Positions 6,978-9,672 of a stretch of 9,672 nt of DNA are shown in pieces (position 1 is the stretch's first letter; the number at the start of each line of letters is the position of its first letter). The notes beneath the pieces were generated by a model that did not search any database, was not told where the DNA came from, and worked only from the letters and a program-made list of their open reading frames with translations. A program made the translations under genes and the position numbers. Origin of the DNA: an uncultured Oscillospiraceae bacterium (GTDB taxonomy: Bacteria > Bacillota > Clostridia > Oscillospirales > Ruminococcaceae); NCBI GenBank assembly GCA_900548355.1, contig URKR01000047.1, positions 1 through 9,672 on the forward strand. The letters run 5' to 3'.

Positions 6978-7012
6978 GCCGCAAACCCTGCTTCATCCCA
7001 AAAGGAGCCCCC

Positions 7013-7900
7013 ATGTCCCGCAATCTTTCCCCTTCCCCCCGCCGTGCGCGGCGCGGCGGGCATATCCTGCTGAGCCTGCTGCTTGGCGCGGCGGCGCTGC
7101 TTGTGTGGTGGCCGCTGTGGTTTTTGGTGTTCGGCGCGCTGACGCCTTCCGACGAACTGGCCGCCACGATCGGCCCGGCGCTCGGCGCCGGGGAGGCCGG
7201 CGCTTCGGCCCGCTGGCAGCTGCTGCCCAGCTGGCCCACCCTGCAATCGTTCGCAACGCTGCTGCTGGACACGCCGGAGTTTTTTGCGATGTTTTGGAAC
7301 AGCTGCCGCCAGGTGTTCCCGCAATTGGCGGGCCAGCTTTTCTTCGGCGCGCCGGCGGCGTGGGCGCTTTCCCGGCTGCGGTTCCGCGGGCGGCGGGCGC
7401 TGCTGGGGCTGTATGTGCTGCTGATGCTGCTGCCGTTCCAGGTCACCATGGTGCCGAACTACCTTGTGCTCAACACCCTTGGGCTGCTGGATACCCACTG
7501 GGCGCTGATCCTGCCGGGCTGTTTTTCGGCCTTTGCGGTGTTTGTGATGGCCCGCGGGTTTGACGCCGTGCCCCGCGCGCTGCTGGAAGCCGCCGCAATC
7601 GACGGCGCCGGCCCGCTGCGGGCCTTCTTTCGCATCGGGCTGCCGCTTGGCGTTCCGGGGATTCTGGCGGCGCTGGTGCTCGGCTTTCTGGAAGGATGGA
7701 ACGCGATTGAGCAGCCGATGACCTTTTTGCACAACCCTGTGCGCTGGCCGCTGGCGCTCTACCTTTCGAGCCCCTCTTCGGTGGAGCTGGCGGCCGCGAT
7801 GGCGGCCAGCCTGCTGATGCTGGCGCCGGCCGCCCTGATCTTCCGGTTCGGGCAGCCGTACCTTGAGCTTGGCATCCAGGCAAGCGGCCTTAAAGGGTAG
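7013..7900 (+). CDS. ABC importer permease, MalG/UgpE (carbohydrate CUT1) type
   Basis: A 295-residue integral membrane protein with about six helices. The first is LLSLLLGAAALLVWWPLWFLVFGAL (about 22-45). The EAA loop is present as EAAAIDGAGPL with IGLP (E192 to P211); the usual ITLP reads IGLP here. Residues after helix 1 (TPSDELAATIGP, WQLLPSWPTLQSF) occupy the periplasmic-side loop typical of MalG/UgpE/LacG subunits, and LPFQVTMVPNYLVLNTLGLLDT is characteristic of that side. The start is fixed by AAAGGAG at 7001-7007. It should pair with the MalF-type permease encoded upstream and import the solute delivered by lipoprotein A or B. The 269-nt gap from its partner gene is unusual and might allow uneven expression of the two subunits. 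Confidence 0.92.
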   Translation: MSRNLSPSPRRARRGGHILLSLLLGAAALLVWWPLWFLVFGALTPSDELAATIGPALGAGEAGASARWQLLPSWPTLQSFATLLLDTPEFFAMFWNSCRQVFPQLAGQLFFGAPAAWALSRLRFRGRRALLGLYVLLMLLPFQVTMVPNYLVLNTLGLLDTHWALILPGCFSAFAVFVMARGFDAVPRALLEAAAIDGAGPLRAFFRIGLPLGVPGILAALVLGFLEGWNAIEQPMTFLHNPVRWPLALYLSSPSSVELAAAMAASLLMLAPAALIFRFGQPYLELGIQASGLKG

Positions 7901-7964
7901 CCGCGCCGCAGGGTTGGCCCTGACCGTTCCGATTTGATCGCATTTTTTTGCAAAGGAAGTTCGT

Positions 7965-9407
7965 ATGGCAAAGAAACCGCATTTTTCCCGTTTTTCGGCA
8001 CTGCGTGAGGCGGCGGCCGGCTGGCGGCGCGCCGAGCCGCGCCAGGCCGGGCGGCTGGCGGCCGTCGGCAAGTTTTTTGCCGCCATGCTGGTGCTGACGC
8101 TGGCCGCCCGCGGGCTGGCCGGGGCCAGCATGCCGGTTGTCACGCTGACCGGCGCAACGTCCGGCAGCATCACCCAGACCCGCACGGTGGCCGGCAGCCT
8201 TTCGGTGCAGGGCGGCGCGCCGCTGACCCTGCCCGAAGGCCTGCTTGTGACCGAGGTCTGCGCCAATGCCGGCGAGGAGGTCGCCGCCGGGGCGGTGATC
8301 GCCCGGTTTGACGCGGCCGGGCTGGCCCAGGCCATCGCCGAAGCCGAGGCCAATGTGCAGCAGCTGCGCACCACCGTCGCCCAGCTGCGCGACCCCGAAA
8401 CCGCCGACGACTTTGCGCTGCAACAGGCCCAGCAGCAGCTTGACCGCGCCTATGCCGAGAGCGAAGCCACCTGGCAGGCCGGCGAGGAGGCGGTTGCCGA
8501 AGCGCGCGACGCGCGGGACAGCGCCCAGAATGCCCTGAACGCCCTGCGCGCCGCCACGCCGGAATCGGCCGATACAGCCCAGGCTATCGCCGAGGCCGAA
8601 GCGGCCCTTGCCGCGGCCGAGCAGGCCCTGCAGGCGGCCGAAGAGAGCGCCGAAGCCGCCAACAAGGCGGCGACTTCCTCCGCCCAAAACTATGAGGACG
8701 CCCGCAACAGCGCGGCCCATTCTTTTGCCGAAGCGGCAAAGGATGCCGCCAAAACCACCGCGTCAAACAGCGCCCAGGCCGGCGTGACGGCGGCCCAGCT
8801 TGCCGCGGCCGAAGCCACGCTGGCCGAGCTGCGCGCGCTGCAGCAGGCGGGCGGCGCGCTGACCGCCCCGGCCGCCGGCACCCTGACCGAACTGAACCTG
8901 ACGCCCGGGCAGCAAAGCCCCCGGGTGGCCGGCCTGCTGGCCGACGGCGAGGTTGGCAGTACGCTGGTCTTTACGCTGGATGAGAGCGCCGCCAAGCTTG
9001 CAACGGTCGGCACCGCCGTGACGGTGCGGCAGGGCAGCGCCGAGGGCCAGGCCGCGATCACGGCGCTGGGCGCGGCCGACGACGACGGCAATGTGCAGGC
9101 CACCGCGGCGCTGGACGGCCGGTGGAAGGCCGGCGCCGCGACGGTGGAGCTCAAGCTGAACGCCGGGCAGTTTTCCCAATGCCTGCCGGCCACCGCCGTG
9201 CAATCCGACAGCAGCGGGGATTTCGTCTACCTGATCGAGAGCCGGTCCACGCTGCTGGGGCAGCAGAACGCCCTGGTGCGGCTGCCGGTGACGGTGCTGG
9301 CCCAGGGCGACGGGACGGTTGCGGTGGATGCGGCCCTGAGCGGCCAGGTTGTGGCCGGGGCGGACAAGCCGCTTGCGGCCGGGGCCTGGGTGCGGGTGGC
9401 CGGATGA
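7965..9407 (+). CDS. HlyD/MacA-family membrane fusion (adaptor) protein
   Basis: A 480-residue protein with one membrane anchor near residues 36-55 after a basic, Ala-rich cytoplasmic N-terminus. A first half-lipoyl strand region follows (about 75-116: TLPEGLLVTEVCANAGEEVAAGAVIARF), then a long alpha-hairpin/coiled coil (about 117-290) rich in Ala, Gln and Glu. The second half-lipoyl part (about 295-320: GALTAPAAGTLTELNLTPGQ) precedes a beta-rich C-terminus. This is the family order for adaptors that work with MacB/YknYZ-type ABC exporters. AAAGGAAG at 7952-7959 supports the ATG at 7965. The TGA overlaps the next ATG (ATGA), so the two products are probably made together. In a one-membrane bacterium it would act as an extracytoplasmic partner of an exporter, like Bacillus YknX, rather than a bridge to an outer membrane. 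The substrate is unknown. Confidence 0.82.
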   Translation: MAKKPHFSRFSALREAAAGWRRAEPRQAGRLAAVGKFFAAMLVLTLAARGLAGASMPVVTLTGATSGSITQTRTVAGSLSVQGGAPLTLPEGLLVTEVCANAGEEVAAGAVIARFDAAGLAQAIAEAEANVQQLRTTVAQLRDPETADDFALQQAQQQLDRAYAESEATWQAGEEAVAEARDARDSAQNALNALRAATPESADTAQAIAEAEAALAAAEQALQAAEESAEAANKAATSSAQNYEDARNSAAHSFAEAAKDAAKTTASNSAQAGVTAAQLAAAEATLAELRALQQAGGALTAPAAGTLTELNLTPGQQSPRVAGLLADGEVGSTLVFTLDESAAKLATVGTAVTVRQGSAEGQAAITALGAADDDGNVQATAALDGRWKAGAATVELKLNAGQFSQCLPATAVQSDSSGDFVYLIESRSTLLGQQNALVRLPVTVLAQGDGTVAVDAALSGQVVAGADKPLAAGAWVRVAG

Positions 9408-9672
9408 GGGCCCGGCTGCGCGCCGCGCTGGGCTGGGCGCTGCTGGCGCTGGGGGTGTGCGGGCTGTGTATGCTTTCGGCCGCGCTGCCGGCCGACGGGT
9501 ACGGGCTGCGGTTTTCGGAGCCTCTTTCTGCTGCGCAGGCCGAAGCGCTCGCCACCGCCGCCGGCGACCGCGCCCTGGCGCTGACGCTCTGGCGGGAGAG
9601 CGCGGTCACCCTCACCACATCGCGTGGCCGCAGCGCGGCGGCCACGGCGGTTTGGGCCGCCGGCAGCCCGGG
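9404..9672 (+). CDS. Membrane-anchored protein, possible MacB/FtsX-type ABC permease (truncated by window edge)
   Basis: The first 89 codons of an open frame that starts within the adaptor stop codon (ATGA overlap) and runs off the right edge. Residues about 7-29 form one hydrophobic helix (AALGWALLALGVCGLCMLSAAL). A periplasmic/extracellular stretch follows, with SEPLSAAQAEALATAAGD and LTLWRESAVTLTTSRG. One helix followed by a large outside domain matches the start of MacB/FtsX-like permeases, and the adaptor upstream makes that the leading guess. The FtsX core and any ATPase lie outside the window. An unrelated membrane protein cannot be excluded. Confidence 0.6.
   Translation, partial: MRARLRAALGWALLALGVCGLCMLSAALPADGYGLRFSEPLSAAQAEALATAAGDRALALTLWRESAVTLTTSRGRSAAATAVWAAGSP

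Larger units (their letters stand above)
6744..7012 (+). other. Repeat-bearing spacer between the two permease genes
   Basis: These 269 nt have no convincing gene and are richer in A+T than the surroundings. They hold, in order, a 19-nt GC palindrome, a stem followed by seven Ts, a small GGCGC/GCGCC hairpin (6852-6866), three degenerate copies of a CTACAA-TTT-GAACC unit, and a GATC-centred double palindrome. The ribosome site AAAGGAG (7001-7007) for the next gene closes the segment. Permease pairs of this family normally sit within a few nt of each other, so the segment looks like an inserted intergenic repeat mosaic. No clear promoter was found in it. Confidence 0.65.

Noticed and set aside
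6848..8374. A minus-strand open frame of 508 codons opposite the second permease and the adaptor start.
   Set aside because: It spans two sense genes and the repeat-bearing spacer, and its product has no membrane or catalytic pattern. It is a base-composition artefact.

Overview
The window is high-GC bacterial DNA, roughly two thirds G+C by eye. It reads as a nutrient-uptake or envelope locus built around two tandem paralogous lipoproteins. The lipoprotein signal peptides, strong GGAGG ribosome sites, an OmpR-type two-component system, sugar-type ABC permeases without a local ATPase, and a MacA/YknX-like adaptor in front of a membrane protein suggest a high-GC monoderm of the Clostridia (Oscillospiraceae/Ruminococcaceae-like, probably gut). 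The taxon is inferred from gene style only; no rRNA or marker gene is present.

Layout. On the minus strand, 1-1035 carries an OmpR/PhoB-family response regulator (331-1035) and the N-terminal part of a sensor histidine kinase (1-338) that runs off the left edge. The two genes overlap by 8 nt. A divergent intergenic region (1036-1187) separates them from a plus-strand series. That series is lipoprotein A (1188-3482), a rho-independent terminator, lipoprotein B (3596-5848), a MalF/UgpA-type permease (5850-6743), a 269-nt repeat-bearing spacer, a MalG/UgpE-type permease (7013-7900), a HlyD/MacA-type adaptor (7965-9407), and the first 89 codons of a membrane-anchored protein (from 9404), possibly a MacB/FtsX-type permease.

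Regulation. The most striking signal is an 18-bp tandem half-site, TTTGCAG-N4-TTTTCAG, with an 11-bp period. It occurs three times: facing the response-regulator gene, facing lipoprotein A, and facing lipoprotein B. In all three it is followed after exactly 10 bp by a -10-like hexamer (TATACT, TAGAAT, TACAAT). This is the geometry of a class-II promoter activated by an OmpR/PhoB-family regulator. It supports one regulon in which the regulator controls itself and both lipoprotein units.

How the parts may work together. Both lipoproteins look like fusions of an N-terminal beta-propeller-like region with one Asp-box and a C-terminal type-1 extracellular solute-binding domain. Together with the two permeases they would form an importer that borrows an ATPase encoded elsewhere. 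The adaptor and the truncated downstream protein look like an export or efflux module. Having a sensor system, duplicated propeller/binding lipoproteins, an importer and an adaptor-based module in one divergently controlled locus is unusual, and the substrate cannot be told from sequence alone.
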